A stretch of 64,000 nt of DNA from an uncultured Paracoccaceae bacterium (GCA_947503175.1 CANNCO010000002.1:372001-436000); one strand, 5' to 3'. Counted from the first letter of the stretch, positions 10,736 through 21,666 are shown. Numbers and translations are program-made. The notes: generated by a model not told the origin, from the letters alone.

Positions 10736-12274
10736 TCAGGAAAAGCCTTCGGCGTATTCGTCAAGCGCGGCCTTGATCTTGTCCGCGGCCTCGCCCTTGA
10801 TCTTGGGGTCTTCCGTGGTCAGCCAGTCCAGAAGATCCGCATGCTTCGACCGCAGGTGGGTCAGCATACCCTTTTCAAACCGGCTCACGTCACCCACCGC
10901 GATCTTGTCGAGGTAACCGTTCGTGCCGGCAAAAATCACGCAGACAATCTCGGCATTGGTCAGCGGCGAATACTGCGGCTGCTTCATCAGCTCGGTCAAA
11001 CGCGCGCCGCGGTTGAGCAGTCGCTGGGTCGCGGCATCAAGGTCGGAGCCGAACTGCGCGAAGGCCGCCATTTCGCGGTACTGCGCCAGTTCCAGTTTTA
11101 CCGGACCGGCAACCGACTTCATCGAGTCGGTCTGGGCGGCTGATCCCACGCGCGACACCGAAAGACCGGTGTTCACGGCCGGGCGGATGCCCTGATAGAA
11201 GAGCTCGGTTTCAAGGAAGATCTGACCATCGGTGATCGAGATCACGTTGGTCGGAATAAATGCCGACACGTCGCCGCCTTGCGTTTCGATGATCGGCAGC
11301 GCCGTCAGCGAGCCTGCACCGTTGTCTTCGTTCAGCTTCGCCGAACGCTCCAGAAGGCGCGAGTGGAGATAGAAAACGTCACCCGGATAGGCTTCACGTC
11401 CCGGCGGACGGCGCAGAAGAAGCGACATCTGACGATAGGACACGGCCTGTTTCGACAGGTCATCATAGATGATCAGCGCGTGACGGCCATTGTCGCGGAA
11501 GTGCTCTGCCATCGCGGTTGCGGAATATGGCGCGAGGAACTGCATCGGTGCTGGATCGGATGCGGTCGCGGCGACCACGATCGAATAGTCGATGGCACCG
11601 GATTCTTCGAGACGCTTCACAAGCTGGGCCACGGTGGACCGCTTCTGACCGACGGCCACATAAACGCAGTAAAGCTTCTTCGACTCGTCGTCGCCCGCTT
11701 CGTCGTTATAAGACTTCTGGTTCAGGATCGTGTCGAGCGCCACGGCGGTCTTACCCGTCTGACGGTCGCCAATGATCAGTTCCCGCTGGCCACGACCGAT
11801 CGGGATCATCGCGTCGATGGCCTTCAGGCCCGTCGCCATCGGTTCGTGCACCGACTTACGCGGGATAATCCCCGGGGCCTTCACGTCCGCCACACGGGTG
11901 GTTTCGGTCTTGATCGGACCTTTTCCGTCAAGCGGATTGCCCAGAGCGTCGACAACACGGCCCAGAAGCGCATCACCGGCCGGAACCGACACGATCGAAT
12001 TCGTGCGCTTTACCGTGTCGCCTTCCTTGATGTCGCGGTCGGAGCCGAAGATAACGATGCCGACATTGTCGCTTTCAAGGTTCAGCGCCATTCCCCGGAC
12101 ACCGCCCGGGAACTCGACCATTTCACCAGCCTGAACACTGTCCAGACCGTAAACACGCGCAATACCGTCACCCACCGACAGCACGCGACCAACCTCGGCG
12201 ACTTCAGCCTCCTGGCCAAAGTTCTTGATCTGCTCTTTCAGGATCGCAGAAATTTCGGCTGCCTGGATTCCCAT
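10736..12274 (-). CDS. atpA: F1F0 ATP synthase alpha subunit
   Basis: A 512-residue non-catalytic nucleotide-binding subunit. The P-loop GDRQTGKT (about 170-177), [14 protein letters not shown], the [21 protein letters not shown] Walker B region and the arginine-finger region [12 protein letters not shown] are all present. Its ATG shares one base with the atpH stop, indicating translational coupling. Together with beta it forms the F1 hexamer on the cytoplasmic side of the membrane. Confidence 0.98.
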   Translation of the reverse strand: MGIQAAEISAILKEQIKNFGQEAEVAEVGRVLSVGDGIARVYGLDSVQAGEMVEFPGGVRGMALNLESDNVGIVIFGSDRDIKEGDTVKRTNSIVSVPAGDALLGRVVDALGNPLDGKGPIKTETTRVADVKAPGIIPRKSVHEPMATGLKAIDAMIPIGRGQRELIIGDRQTGKTAVALDTILNQKSYNDEAGDDESKKLYCVYVAVGQKRSTVAQLVKRLEESGAIDYSIVVAATASDPAPMQFLAPYSATAMAEHFRDNGRHALIIYDDLSKQAVSYRQMSLLLRRPPGREAYPGDVFYLHSRLLERSAKLNEDNGAGSLTALPIIETQGGDVSAFIPTNVISITDGQIFLETELFYQGIRPAVNTGLSVSRVGSAAQTDSMKSVAGPVKLELAQYREMAAFAQFGSDLDAATQRLLNRGARLTELMKQPQYSPLTNAEIVCVIFAGTNGYLDKIAVGDVSRFEKGMLTHLRSKHADLLDWLTTEDPKIKGEAADKIKAALDEYAEGFS

Positions 12275-12834
12275 TATCCGACCTCTTTCATGGTGTTCTG
12301 GAGCGCGGCAAGCTTGGACCGGATCGATGTATCGATCATCTGCGAGCCGACTTTTACGACGAGACCGCCGATGAGTGTTTCATCGACGCTCATGTTGATT
12401 TTCACGTCCTTGCCGACCCGCTCTTTCAGCGTCTTGGCAAGCTTGTCCTGTTGTGCATCCGACAGTGCGGAGGCCGCTGTTACATCGGCGGTGACTTCGC
12501 CTTTCTCTTCGGCCAGAAGGCGCGAAAGTTCAGCGACAAGCGCGGGCAGCACAAACAGCCTCCGCTTCGACGCCATCAGGCTGAGCGTGTTCTTGAGGAT
12601 GTCCGACAGACCCATCTTTTCAGCAATGGCCCCCATCGCCGCGCCTTGTGCTTCGCGGCTGTAGATCGGCGAAACGATCAGATCGCGGAATTCCGTGCTG
12701 TCTTTCAGAGCCGCGTCGAGTGCCGCGATGTCGGCCTCCAAGGCGGGCAGGCTTTTGCCCTCGCGGGCCAGTTCAAACACGGCGGTCGCATAGCGCGATG
12801 CGATGCCGGTCGAGATCGAAGCTGGTTCGGACAC
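12274..12834 (-). CDS. atpH: F1F0 ATP synthase delta subunit
   Basis: A 186-residue OSCP-like subunit that links the F1 head to the peripheral stalk. It shows [14 protein letters not shown] at the N-terminus and the conserved C-terminal [23 protein letters not shown] chose the GTG at 12834 because GGAAGGG lies about six bases upstream; the longer in-frame extension to 12918 has no family similarity. It is the first gene of atpHAGDC. The 217 bp upstream (12835-13052) hold an AT-rich patch around 12990-13019 that probably contains the operon promoter. The F0 genes are elsewhere, as usual in alphaproteobacteria. Confidence 0.93.
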   Translation of the reverse strand: MSEPASISTGIASRYATAVFELAREGKSLPALEADIAALDAALKDSTEFRDLIVSPIYSREAQGAAMGAIAEKMGLSDILKNTLSLMASKRRLFVLPALVAELSRLLAEEKGEVTADVTAASALSDAQQDKLAKTLKERVGKDVKINMSVDETLIGGLVVKVGSQMIDTSIRSKLAALQNTMKEVG

Positions 12835-13052
12835 GTACACCCTTCCGATTTCTAGCGCGTGACAAACGCCCCGAAAGGCAGAGTCAGGCACATGGCTCTT
12901 ATGCGCCCGACTGGGCACCCCGGTAAAATCGTGGTGGATGTAACAGACGCGTTCGTACCCCGCAACCGCCTAGCCTGCGAAGATGAAATCCGGTAAGTTA
13001 TTTATTTTCAGTATGTTAACTCCGATGCGACGGATTGCGCACTACGTTAGCG

Positions 13053-13847
13053 CTAAATTTTTCCTGCCCGGGACTGACCCAGAGTGCGATTCCCGAGCGA
13101 CATTGCAGGTTTCGGAACCGGCTGCGTGATCCCGTCAAGCACTTTCAGGGGCCGCCGCACCGCTTCGGTCAGGCCACGCTTTGGTGGTGCGGGAACCTGC
13201 TTGGCCACCTCCAGCATCAAAACGCCGCCCGCCATGTTGCTGGAAAGCTTTTTGCCCAGTCTTTCCCACATCCCTCCGGTCTTCATCCAAAACCGCTTGG
13301 TCGATGGGGGCTGAAACAGCGCCGCAAGGTGACGCTCTGCGACAAAACCGTGGAATTTCAACTGGCTCTCCAGCTGCGACAGGGAATAGGGCCGCCCGAA
13401 GCCAAACGGCGTGACATCCGAGCGCGACCACAGCCCGCCACGGTTCGGCACAACAAACAATGCGCGGCCTTCCGGCGCGAGGGTGCGGTAGCACTCTTCG
13501 ATCAGGGCTGCCGGGTTCTCCGACGTCTCAAGCCCGTGCATGAAAACCATCCGGTTGATCGACTCGCTCTCAAGCGGCCAAAGCGTTTCCTCGCACAGGA
13601 CCGAGACATTCGGCTCGCCCGACGGCCACGGCATGACACCCTGCTGACCCGGCATAAGGGCAACCACACGCTCGGCTTCGTCCAGAAAGGGGCGCAGCAG
13701 CGGCACAGCAAAGCCGAACCCCATCACTGCCATGCCCTTCGTATCCGGCCAAAGCGCGCGCACCTGATCGCGGATTGCCCTTTGGGCGGCACGGCCCAGC
13801 CCGGTACGATAATAGAAGTTCCGAAGATCAAGCACGTCGAGATGCAT
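13053..13847 (-). CDS. Class I SAM-dependent methyltransferase-like protein
   Basis: A 264-residue protein. A degenerate SAM-binding motif I ([11 protein letters not shown], about 42-52) is followed by an acidic post-I strand and the [18 protein letters not shown] motif, resembling the methyltransferase type 11 fold, with [12 protein letters not shown] as strand 5. Motif I lacks the usual GxGxG, so catalytic competence is uncertain. It is divergent from gloB with a 65-bp gap; the pairing with glyoxalase II suggests but does not show a shared detoxification role. Substrate unknown. Confidence 0.75.
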   Translation of the reverse strand: MHLDVLDLRNFYYRTGLGRAAQRAIRDQVRALWPDTKGMAVMGFGFAVPLLRPFLDEAERVVALMPGQQGVMPWPSGEPNVSVLCEETLWPLESESINRMVFMHGLETSENPAALIEECYRTLAPEGRALFVVPNRGGLWSRSDVTPFGFGRPYSLSQLESQLKFHGFVAERHLAALFQPPSTKRFWMKTGGMWERLGKKLSSNMAGGVLMLEVAKQVPAPPKRGLTEAVRRPLKVLDGITQPVPKPAMSLGNRTLGQSRAGKI

Positions 13848-13912
13848 TGCGAAAGACGCCCGGATTCTGCCACTGTCCCGGGTGAAGCATACCCAAGCGC
13901 GAAGGAAACACC

Positions 13913-14680
13913 ATGCCCCTGCAGATCGTTACAGTGCCCTGCCGCTCTGACAATTATGCCTTTTTGTTACATGACGATGCCTCTGGGCGGACCGCACTGA
14001 TCGACGCGCCCGAAGCCGCGCCGATTACGGCGGCAGCGAAATCGCGCGGTTGGGGGATCGAAGAGATCTGGATCACCCATCATCACGGTGACCATGTGGA
14101 AGGCGTCGATGCCTTGAAGGCGGAGTTTGGAAGTCATGTCAGCGGGGCGGCCGCGGATGCGCATCGCCTGCCTGCTCTGGATCGGCATCTGCGCGACGAA
14201 GACAGCTTCGAATTCGCCGATCATGCCGTGCACGTCCTTGACGTCTCGGGTCATACTGTGGGCCATATCGCATTTCACGTCCCCGATGCGGCGGCGGCCT
14301 TCACCGCCGACAGCCTGATGGCGCTGGGATGCGGCCGGGTTTTTGAGGGCACATTCGACCAGATGTGGGCCAGTCTGTCGCGTCTCGCCAACCTGCCACT
14401 CGAAACAATCATCTGTTCCGGCCACGAATACACAGCCGCAAACGGACGTTTCGCACTGACCATTGAACCGGATAATCCCGACCTTATATCCCGTGTCTCC
14501 GCAGTTGCAGACGCCCGCGCGCGCGACGAGGCCACCGTGCCTTCGCAACTTTCCGAAGAACTGGCAACAAACCCGTTTCTCAGGGCGTCCCGACCCGAGG
14601 TTAAGGCCGCATTGGGCATGCGAAACGCAACGGATGCACAGGTTTTTGCCGAGATTCGGACGCGCAAGGACAACTTCTGA
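13913..14680 (+). CDS. gloB: Hydroxyacylglutathione hydrolase (glyoxalase II)
   Basis: A 255-residue metallo-beta-lactamase-fold enzyme that hydrolyses S-D-lactoylglutathione to D-lactate and glutathione. The binuclear metal motif [10 protein letters not shown] (about 54-63), the SGHTVGH ligand (about 110), the bridging Asp in TADSLM (usually TGDTLF) and the CSGHEYT ligand are intact. The C-terminal glutathione-binding domain ends TRKDNF, close to family consensus. A 7-bp hairpin follows immediately after the stop. Confidence 0.93.
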   Translation: MPLQIVTVPCRSDNYAFLLHDDASGRTALIDAPEAAPITAAAKSRGWGIEEIWITHHHGDHVEGVDALKAEFGSHVSGAAADAHRLPALDRHLRDEDSFEFADHAVHVLDVSGHTVGHIAFHVPDAAAAFTADSLMALGCGRVFEGTFDQMWASLSRLANLPLETIICSGHEYTAANGRFALTIEPDNPDLISRVSAVADARARDEATVPSQLSEELATNPFLRASRPEVKAALGMRNATDAQVFAEIRTRKDNF

Positions 14681-14701
14681 GATGCCTGATTCCAAGGCAT
14701 C
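14681..14701 (+). terminator. Hairpin after gloB
   Basis: GATGCCT at 14681-14687 pairs with AGGCATC at 14695-14701 around a 7-nt loop, directly after the gloB TGA. There is no downstream T tract, so it is a weak terminator or an RNA-end stabiliser. Confidence 0.4.
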
Positions 14702-14849
14702 GAGGCTGCGGTAATTACGACACGCGACAAATTGTGACCGCGTTTGAAAAGAAAAACCTTGAAGGTTCGGGATTATCACCGAACTTTAAGACTAAGAGGC
14801 CACGGTCTGGAGGGCCCTTGCCCCCGGCCCAACGAGAGGAGCACATCAC

Positions 14850-17168
14850 GTGCCGTCTTTTTCGAATACGCTCGAGCAAGCCATTCACTCCGCGCTGGCC
14901 CTGGCCAATGCGCGGCGCCATGAACTCGCTACGTTGGAACACCTGCTTCTGGCGCTGATCGACGAACCCGATGCTGCAAAGGTCATGCAGGCCTGTTCGG
15001 TCGACCTCGAGGCGTTGCGCAAGACTCTGCTGGAATTCATCGAGGACGACCTGTCGACGCTGGTCACCGATATCGACGGGTCCGAAGCGGTCCCGACGGC
15101 CGCCTTTCAGCGGGTGATCCAGCGGGCCGCGATCCACGTTCAGTCCTCTGGCCGGACCGAAGTGACCGGTGCAAACGTGCTGGTGGCAATCTTCGCAGAA
15201 CGTGAATCGAATGCCGCCTACTTCCTGCAAGAGCAGGATATGACACGGTACGACGCGGTGAACTTCATCGCCCATGGCGTCGCCAAGAACCCGGGCTTCG
15301 GTGAAAGCCGCCCGGTCACAGGATCGACCGAGTTTGAAGAAGAGACGCAGACGACCGAGGAAGAAGGCAAGGAATCGGCGCTGGCCAAGTATTGCGTCGA
15401 TTTGAACACCAAGGCCCGGAAGGGCGATGTGGATCCGCTGATCGGGCGCGAACACGAGGTCGAACGCTGCGTTCAGGTCCTGTGCCGCCGCCGCAAGAAC
15501 AACCCGCTTCTGGTGGGCGATCCCGGCGTCGGCAAAACAGCCATCGCCGAGGGGCTCGCCCGCAAGATCACGCAGGGCGAAGTGCCCGATGTCCTGTCCG
15601 GTGCCACGATCTTTTCGCTGGATATGGGCGCACTCCTTGCCGGAACGCGCTATCGCGGCGATTTCGAGGAGCGCTTGAAAGCGGTCGTGACCGAGCTGGA
15701 GGCACATCCCGATGCGGTGCTGTTCATCGACGAGATTCACACGGTCATCGGTGCCGGCGCCACATCCGGCGGCGCCATGGATGCCTCGAACCTCCTGAAG
15801 CCCGCGCTTCAGGGTGGCAAGCTGCGCTGCATGGGCTCAACCACCTACAAGGAATTCCGCCAGCATTTCGAAAAAGACCGCGCGCTCAGCCGCCGGTTCC
15901 AGAAGATCGACGTGAACGAACCGACTGTTGAAGACAGCGTGAAGATCCTCAAGGGCCTGAAGCCCTATTTCGAAGAGCATCACGACATCAAATACACCGC
16001 GGACGCGATCAAGACGGCGGTGGAACTCTCGGCGCGCTATATCCATGACCGCAAACTCCCGGACAAGGCGATCGACGTGATCGACGAAGCCGGAGCGGCC
16101 CAGCACCTTGTCGCCGACTCCAAGCGGCGCAAGACAATCGGCGCCAAGGAGATCGAGGCGGTCGTCGCCAAGATCGCGCGCATCCCGCCGAAAAACGTGT
16201 CGAAAGACGATGCCGAGGTGCTCAAGGATCTGGAGAAGACGCTCAAGCGCGTGGTGTTCGGACAGAACAACGCGATCGAGGCGCTGTCCTCGTCGATCAA
16301 GCTGGCCCGCGCGGGTCTGCGCGAGCCCGAAAAACCCATCGGCAACTACCTCTTCGCCGGTCCCACGGGCGTCGGCAAAACCGAGGTGGCCAAGCAACTC
16401 GCAGCCACCCTTGGCGTCGAGATGCTGCGCTTCGACATGTCCGAATACATGGAAAAGCACGCGGTCTCGCGGCTGATCGGTGCGCCTCCGGGCTATGTCG
16501 GCTTCGACCAGGGCGGTCTGTTGACCGATGGCGTTGACCAGCACCCCCATTGCGTGCTGCTGCTCGACGAGATCGAGAAAGCACATCCGGATGTCTACAA
16601 CATCCTCCTTCAGGTGATGGATCACGGCAAGCTGACCGACCATAACGGACGCCAGGTGGATTTCCGCAACGTGATCCTGATCATGACATCGAATGCCGGC
16701 GCCTCCGAACTGGCGAAAGCGGCCATTGGCTTCGGCCGCGACCGGCGCGAGGGCGAAGACACGGCGGCGATCGAGCGGACCTTCACGCCCGAATTCCGCA
16801 ACCGTCTCGATGCTGTGATCAGCTTCGCCCCGCTCGGCAAGGATGTGATCCTGCAGGTGGTCGAGAAGTTCGTCCTCCAGCTCGAGGCTCAACTGATGGA
16901 CCGCAATGTGACCATCGAACTGACCCGCCCTGCCGCCGAATGGCTGGCCGAAAAGGGCTATGATGACAAGATGGGCGCACGTCCCTTGGGTCGCGTGATC
17001 CAGGAGCACATCAAGAAGCCGCTGGCGGAAGAGCTCTTGTTCGGCAAACTCGCGAAAGGCGGCGTTGTCAAAGTCGGTATCAAGGACGGAGAGATCGACC
17101 TTCGCATCGAACCGCCCGAAACCCGGCGGTTGTCGTCGAAAAAACCGCCGCTGCTCACAGCGGACTGA
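14850..17168 (+). CDS. clpA: ATP-dependent Clp protease ATP-binding subunit ClpA
   Basis: A 772-residue AAA+ unfoldase that feeds substrates to ClpP. An N-terminal Clp repeat domain (about 1-145) precedes D1 with Walker A GDPGVGKT (about 221) and Walker [11 protein letters not shown], then D2 with GPTGVGKT (about 502) and [14 protein letters not shown]. The AAIGFGRD segment is the loop expected to dock ClpP. The GTG start at 14850 follows GAGAGGAG. No clpS gene is present upstream, where it is often found in other bacteria. A strong terminator follows the gene. Confidence 0.95.
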   Translation: MPSFSNTLEQAIHSALALANARRHELATLEHLLLALIDEPDAAKVMQACSVDLEALRKTLLEFIEDDLSTLVTDIDGSEAVPTAAFQRVIQRAAIHVQSSGRTEVTGANVLVAIFAERESNAAYFLQEQDMTRYDAVNFIAHGVAKNPGFGESRPVTGSTEFEEETQTTEEEGKESALAKYCVDLNTKARKGDVDPLIGREHEVERCVQVLCRRRKNNPLLVGDPGVGKTAIAEGLARKITQGEVPDVLSGATIFSLDMGALLAGTRYRGDFEERLKAVVTELEAHPDAVLFIDEIHTVIGAGATSGGAMDASNLLKPALQGGKLRCMGSTTYKEFRQHFEKDRALSRRFQKIDVNEPTVEDSVKILKGLKPYFEEHHDIKYTADAIKTAVELSARYIHDRKLPDKAIDVIDEAGAAQHLVADSKRRKTIGAKEIEAVVAKIARIPPKNVSKDDAEVLKDLEKTLKRVVFGQNNAIEALSSSIKLARAGLREPEKPIGNYLFAGPTGVGKTEVAKQLAATLGVEMLRFDMSEYMEKHAVSRLIGAPPGYVGFDQGGLLTDGVDQHPHCVLLLDEIEKAHPDVYNILLQVMDHGKLTDHNGRQVDFRNVILIMTSNAGASELAKAAIGFGRDRREGEDTAAIERTFTPEFRNRLDAVISFAPLGKDVILQVVEKFVLQLEAQLMDRNVTIELTRPAAEWLAEKGYDDKMGARPLGRVIQEHIKKPLAEELLFGKLAKGGVVKVGIKDGEIDLRIEPPETRRLSSKKPPLLTAD

Positions 17169-17176
17169 GTTGACGG

Positions 17177-17200
17177 AACGGCCCCGGAAACGGGGCCGTT
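17177..17200 (+). terminator. Intrinsic terminator of clpA
   Basis: A perfect 10-bp stem (17177-17186 with 17191-17200) capped by a GAAA tetraloop, starting 8 bp after the clpA stop and followed by TCTCGTTT. Confidence 0.85.
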
Positions 17201-17265
17201 TCTCGTTTCAGGGCCGATCCCTTCGCCCCGGAGCCCTTGGGACTATGTCCGGAAAGCCGCCGGTC

Positions 17266-17318
17266 TTCATTGTTCCCGAAATACTCCCGCCGGAGGCAGC
17301 AGCCTGCCAAAGGCAGGC
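17266..17318 (+). repeat. Dispersed intergenic repeat, forward copy with hairpin
   Basis: Contains TTCATTGTTCC (17266-17276), AAATACTC, then CCGCCGGAGG, followed by a 7-bp hairpin GCCTGCC-AAA-GGCAGGC (17302-17318). The same core recurs at 38278 and 52753 and, reversed, at 38235, 52827 and 60140. It lies between clpA and the MFS gene. Confidence 0.75.
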
Positions 17319-17386
17319 GCAGATAATGAAATGCGCCAACGGCGCACGATTTTCCTGACAGCAACAGCTTCAGTACTGCTAAGACT

Positions 17387-18712
17387 ATGCCAATGCTCGA
17401 CGTGCTCTCCGTCAAAGCGTTCCGAACGCTCTTTACGGCCCAGATCGTTGCCCTTCTCGGCACAGGCCTTCTGACCGTAGCGCTCGGCCTCCTCGCCTTC
17501 GATCTCGCGGGCGACCGGGCCGGGCTGGTTCTGGGAACCGTCTTTACCGTCAAGATGATCGCCTATGTCGGATTGTCTCCCTTCATGGCCGCCATCGCGA
17601 CCCGCCTGCCCCGGCGCGGCTTCCTGGTGACACTCGATCTGGCGCGCGGCGCGGTGGCCCTCTGCCTGCCCTTCGTCGATCAGATCTGGCAGGTCTATCT
17701 GCTCGTCTTCATCCTGCAGGCGGCATCGGCAGGCTTCACGCCCGCCTTTCAGGCGACGATCCCCGACATTCTGCCCGATGAAGACCAATACACCCGCGCG
17801 CTGTCCCTGTCCCGCCTGGCCTATGATCTGGAAAACATCGCCAGCCCGGCCCTCGCCGCGCTCCTCCTCGTGGTCCTGCCGTTCAGCGCCCTGTTTCTCG
17901 GGACCGTCGGAGGCTTCGTGATGTCCGCCGGACTGATCTTCCGGGTCCGTTTACCGGATCGCACGGCAAAGACGACGCAAGGCTTCACCAGCCGGCTGAC
18001 CAAGGGTTTGAGAATCTACCTTGCCACCCCGCGCCTGCGCGGGTTTCTCGGCCTCAACCTTGCGGCCTCTTCGGTCGGCGCGATGGTGCTGGTGAACACG
18101 GTCGTTCTGGTTCAGGGAACGCTTTCGCTGAGCGAAACCGAGGTTGCACTGACGATGGCTGCCTTTGGTGCAGGATCGATCATGGCCGCTCTGCTCCTGC
18201 CCCGGATCCTCGAACACATTCCCGACCGTCCGGTCATGCTCGCAGGCGCCTCGCTTGCAATCGCGGGTCTGACCGGTCTCGCCGTTTGGATAGAGATGTC
18301 CGGGCTCAGTTGGGCTGTCTTGCTGGCCGCGTGGCTCGTTGTCGGGCTGGGTTACTCTGCCGTACTCACACCATCGGGCCGGCTCCTGCGCCGCTCGTCT
18401 CAAGCCGAAGATCGCCCGGCCGTTTTTGCCGCACAGTTCACCCTGTCCCATGCCTGCTGGCTTCTGGCCTATCCGCTGGCGGGCTGGCTGATGACGGTCG
18501 CAGGCGCAGTGACGGCCTGCCTCGTTCTGTCAGCGGTGGCAGTCGCAGGCGCTTTGACCGCCGTATGGATGTGGCCGGCGAACGATCCGGAAATTCTTGA
18601 TCACGACCACCCCGACCTGCCCTCCGACCATCCGCATCTACGGGGCCGCACACCTCACAGGCACGCCTTCACCATTGACGATTTGCACCCGGACTGGCCC
18701 CGGCAGGGTTAG
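17387..18712 (+). CDS. MFS transporter with histidine-rich cytoplasmic tail
   Basis: A 441-residue inner-membrane protein with about 12 hydrophobic helices (for example AQIVALLGTGLLTVALGLLA and VLLAAWLVVGLGYSAVL) and a central cytoplasmic loop near residue 200. It resembles drug/siderophore-type MFS exporters, but the substrate is not recognisable. The last 40 residues are hydrophilic with about nine histidines (DHDHPDLPSDHPHL, HRHAF), which could bind metal. A second ATG at 17393 is an alternative start. The stop overlaps the convergent OmpA-domain gene by 4 bp. Confidence 0.83.
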   Translation: MPMLDVLSVKAFRTLFTAQIVALLGTGLLTVALGLLAFDLAGDRAGLVLGTVFTVKMIAYVGLSPFMAAIATRLPRRGFLVTLDLARGAVALCLPFVDQIWQVYLLVFILQAASAGFTPAFQATIPDILPDEDQYTRALSLSRLAYDLENIASPALAALLLVVLPFSALFLGTVGGFVMSAGLIFRVRLPDRTAKTTQGFTSRLTKGLRIYLATPRLRGFLGLNLAASSVGAMVLVNTVVLVQGTLSLSETEVALTMAAFGAGSIMAALLLPRILEHIPDRPVMLAGASLAIAGLTGLAVWIEMSGLSWAVLLAAWLVVGLGYSAVLTPSGRLLRRSSQAEDRPAVFAAQFTLSHACWLLAYPLAGWLMTVAGAVTACLVLSAVAVAGALTAVWMWPANDPEILDHDHPDLPSDHPHLRGRTPHRHAFTIDDLHPDWPRQG

Positions 18713-20454
18713 CGTTCGGTCAGCTTCAACTCGATCCGGCGGTTCTGGGCACGCGCTTCCGGCGTGTCCGCCGGGTTGACCGGGCGATATTCGCCGAACC
18801 CGGCTGCCGCCAGCCGATCCGGCGGGAATCCAAGCTGTTCGGTCATGTAACGCACGACAGACAGCGCGCGCGCCTGGCTCAGTTCCCAGTTATCGGCATA
18901 GGTTCCGCCCAGGATCGGGATGTTGTCGGTATGCCCATCGACCCGAAGAATCCAGTCAAGCTCCGCCGGAATCTCCCGGGCGACCTCACGCAGAATCCCG
19001 GCAACCTCCCCGATTTGCGCGGTACCCTCTGTCGCAAGATCGGCCGAACCCAGATCGAACAGCACCTCCGACGAAAACACGAACCGGTCACCCACGATCT
19101 GCACGCCTTCGCGATTGCCCAGAAGATCGCGCAACTGACCGAAGAACTCCGACCGGTATCTTTCCAGATCCTCTGCCTCGGCTTCCAGAAGCCGCGCACG
19201 TTCCGCCTCAAGATCGGCCCGGCGCCGTTCCTCGGCTGCGACCTGCGCTAAAGCCGTGTTCAACCGCGTGCCCAGCGCATCGATCTGCACCTGCGCCGCC
19301 ACATCGCGGGCCGCCGCATCATCGAGCAATGACTGAAGCGACCCAAGCTGGGTCCGAAGCGCCGCGATCTGTTCGTTGAGCAATGCGACACGGCGCAGGC
19401 TTTCCGCCGACTTCGCCTCCTCTGCCTGCAAGGCCTCGTTGGCCGATGCCAGAAGCCGCGCGTTCCGTTCCGCTTCCGTCAGCCCGTCCTCGGCAAGCGT
19501 TTCCGCCTCCACCTGAGCCGCCAGTGCGGCGGCCAGACGCGCGCGCAGCTCTTCCTCGTTTTCCATGAGGGCCGTGATTTCATCGGACTGGGTATCGCTG
19601 GCCGCCAGCGCCTCGGCCAGACGAGCCGACAGGTCTTCTTCCGCGGCCTGTGCCGCCGCCAGAAGCGTCAGCGTGTCTTCAGCCTCGCGGCGGCGTTCCT
19701 CCAGCGCAAGCGTCATGGCCGTCAGTTCCGCGTCTGAGTTTGCCAACCGCTCGCGCAATGCCTCGGCGGCGGCTGCATCGGCAAGGCGGGCCGTTTCCGC
19801 CTCACTCAATTCGGTCTCCAGACCTTCATTCTCTGCCCGAAGGTCGGCGGTCAGCGCCTCAAGCGCCTCGCGACGTGCAGCGGCCAGACGGGCCGCCTCG
19901 GACGCCGCATCAATCTCGTCGCGCGCCTGCGCCAAGGCGAGGTTCAGCGCCTCCTGTTCCCCTATCAGCCGGGTCTGCGCCTCTTCCAGATCTGCCACCT
20001 CGGCGGTCAACCGTTCACCCACCGCAAGCGCCTCGTCCCGCTGCGACAAGAGCGAGGCCACCTGCGCCTCGAATGACGTGATCCGGGCGGCGCGGTCCGC
20101 CAGTTCGTCTTCCTGGCTGGCAATCTGGCCGGTCAGCGTGGCGATCAGCGTTGTCTGTTCTACAATCTCACCCCGCGCCGCCTCCAGGCTGGTGGTCAGG
20201 GCCGCCTCGCTGTCTTCCAGATTGGCAACCCTTTGCTGTTCCAGCCCCAGCGCCTGCGCCAGCGACGTGATCTCCGACGCCAGTTCATCCAGCTCGTTCT
20301 CCTGCCCCGAAATCGTCTCCTGCAGCACGTATTGCAGGATCATGAAGATCGTCAGGACGAACATCAGAACCAGAAGAAGCGCCGTCATCGCATCCACGAA
20401 ACCCGGCCAGATCGAGGCCGACATCCGCGAGGTTGTCCGGCGCATCATCGCCAT
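18709..20454 (-). CDS. MotB/OmpA-like peptidoglycan-binding protein with long coiled coil
   Basis: A 581-residue inner-membrane protein. One N-terminal helix (about 17-44) carries Asp21 in WPGFVDAMTALLL, matching the proton-relay Asp of MotB/TolR/ExbD. Next come roughly 380 residues of almost uninterrupted Ala/Glu/Leu/Arg heptads, a very long coiled coil. The C-terminal OmpA-type domain (about 450-581) shows VLFDLGSADL, VDGHTDNIP, ELSQARA and NRRIELKL, the peptidoglycan-binding signature. It follows the MotA/TolQ-like gene by 3 bp, so the two surely form a channel complex. No flagellar or Tol genes are near. The long spacer is unusual compared with MotB (about 300 residues). Confidence 0.88.
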   Translation of the reverse strand: MAMMRRTTSRMSASIWPGFVDAMTALLLVLMFVLTIFMILQYVLQETISGQENELDELASEITSLAQALGLEQQRVANLEDSEAALTTSLEAARGEIVEQTTLIATLTGQIASQEDELADRAARITSFEAQVASLLSQRDEALAVGERLTAEVADLEEAQTRLIGEQEALNLALAQARDEIDAASEAARLAAARREALEALTADLRAENEGLETELSEAETARLADAAAAEALRERLANSDAELTAMTLALEERRREAEDTLTLLAAAQAAEEDLSARLAEALAASDTQSDEITALMENEEELRARLAAALAAQVEAETLAEDGLTEAERNARLLASANEALQAEEAKSAESLRRVALLNEQIAALRTQLGSLQSLLDDAAARDVAAQVQIDALGTRLNTALAQVAAEERRRADLEAERARLLEAEAEDLERYRSEFFGQLRDLLGNREGVQIVGDRFVFSSEVLFDLGSADLATEGTAQIGEVAGILREVAREIPAELDWILRVDGHTDNIPILGGTYADNWELSQARALSVVRYMTEQLGFPPDRLAAAGFGEYRPVNPADTPEARAQNRRIELKLTER

Positions 20455-20457
20455 GGG

Positions 20458-21666
20458 TCAGTGCCCGCCACGGCCCAGCGCCTCGACCGCGCGGGTCAGG
20501 TTCTGGATATCGGCACGCAGGTCGTCCAGCATTTCCTGCCGCCCGCTTGCCATTTCTTCAAGGATCCGCAGCAACTGCACGTCCATCGACCGCAGGCGCA
20601 TCCGCGCCTCGGCATCCATCTCGCCATCGCCCTGCCCGCCTTGCGAGACGCGGGTCTCCAAGGCGGCCGCCAGACGTTCCTGACCCAATGCGAGTTTCTG
20701 CAACGTCGCATCGGCAGCATTCTCGCCCTCGATCCGATGAACCAGCCGTTCGACCGAGCCCGCCAGCCCCGCGATCTGACCATCAACCAGTGCCCGGCTG
20801 GCATCCGATGTCTCATAAAGCGTCTGCAGGGCGTCCATCTGCTCGGCCATATGGTCCAGCACCGTGGCCGTCACGCCTGCGTCGCCGCTCAACTCCCCGT
20901 CGCCGTCACCGCTTGAAAACCCGACACGGGTAATCGTCGACAGCCAGTCCTCAAGCTCGCGATAGAACCTGTTCTGACCGTGGCTCGCAAACAGCTCCAA
21001 CAGCCCGACAACCAGCGACCCGGCCAGACCCAGAAGGGACGACGCGAAAGCCACTCCCATGCCGCCCAGCTGCGATTCGAGTCCCGAAATCAGGCGACCG
21101 AAAACATCCACACTGCCCTCGCCCTCGCTGGGAGCAAGCGACTTGATCGTATCCACAACCGCCGGGACGGTGATGGCAAGACCATAGAACGTTCCAAGAA
21201 GTCCAAGGAAAATCAATAGGTTGACGATATAGCGCGTGATGTCTCGCGCCTCGTCGATCCGCGTGGCCACAGAGTCGAGGATCGATCGGGTCGATCCCGT
21301 CCCCAACTGCATCCGCGCGCCGCGCTTGCGCAAAAGCGCGGCCAGCGACGCCAGAAGGCGCGGCGCCCGGGTAAACTGATGACCGGGCCGCTCGGCCACG
21401 AAACCTTCGATCCAGATCACCGAACTGACCAACTGCCAAAGCTGCCAGAAACAGGCCAGAACGCCGATGACAAAGACCAGTCCGATGAAGCCATTCAGCC
21501 AGGGATTCGCCAGAAACACCGGCGCCACTCTGGGATAGGCCAGCCAGGCCCCGATCCCGGTCAGGATCAGGACAAGAACCATCAGAGTGATCTGACGGAC
21601 GGGTTGGGAAAACTGCGGCTCGGCCTCGCGATCCAGTCGGTCCATTTCGGCCCTGTTCTGACGCAT
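20458..21666 (-). CDS. MotA/TolQ/ExbB-type proton channel protein
   Basis: A 402-residue membrane protein. Helices lie at about 26-44, 55-80, 143-168 and 195-222; the last two hold the family motifs LGLLGTFYGLAITV and MGVAFASSLLGLAGS. A roughly 180-residue hydrophilic C-terminal tail is predicted helical and cytoplasmic, longer than in TolQ or ExbB. It is cotranscribed with the MotB/OmpA-like gene downstream. The architecture recalls MotA and the ZorA component of Zorya, but no ZorC/ZorD/ZorE genes are present. ATG 21666 is chosen; upstream in-frame residues look non-homologous and a further ATG at 21645 is possible. Confidence 0.87.
   Translation of the reverse strand: MRQNRAEMDRLDREAEPQFSQPVRQITLMVLVLILTGIGAWLAYPRVAPVFLANPWLNGFIGLVFVIGVLACFWQLWQLVSSVIWIEGFVAERPGHQFTRAPRLLASLAALLRKRGARMQLGTGSTRSILDSVATRIDEARDITRYIVNLLIFLGLLGTFYGLAITVPAVVDTIKSLAPSEGEGSVDVFGRLISGLESQLGGMGVAFASSLLGLAGSLVVGLLELFASHGQNRFYRELEDWLSTITRVGFSSGDGDGELSGDAGVTATVLDHMAEQMDALQTLYETSDASRALVDGQIAGLAGSVERLVHRIEGENAADATLQKLALGQERLAAALETRVSQGGQGDGEMDAEARMRLRSMDVQLLRILEEMASGRQEMLDDLRADIQNLTRAVEALGRGGH

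Noticed and set aside
18709-21666. Complete Zorya phage-defence system
   Set aside because: Only the stator-like pair is present; the neighbours are housekeeping genes and no helicase or ZorC/E gene follows.
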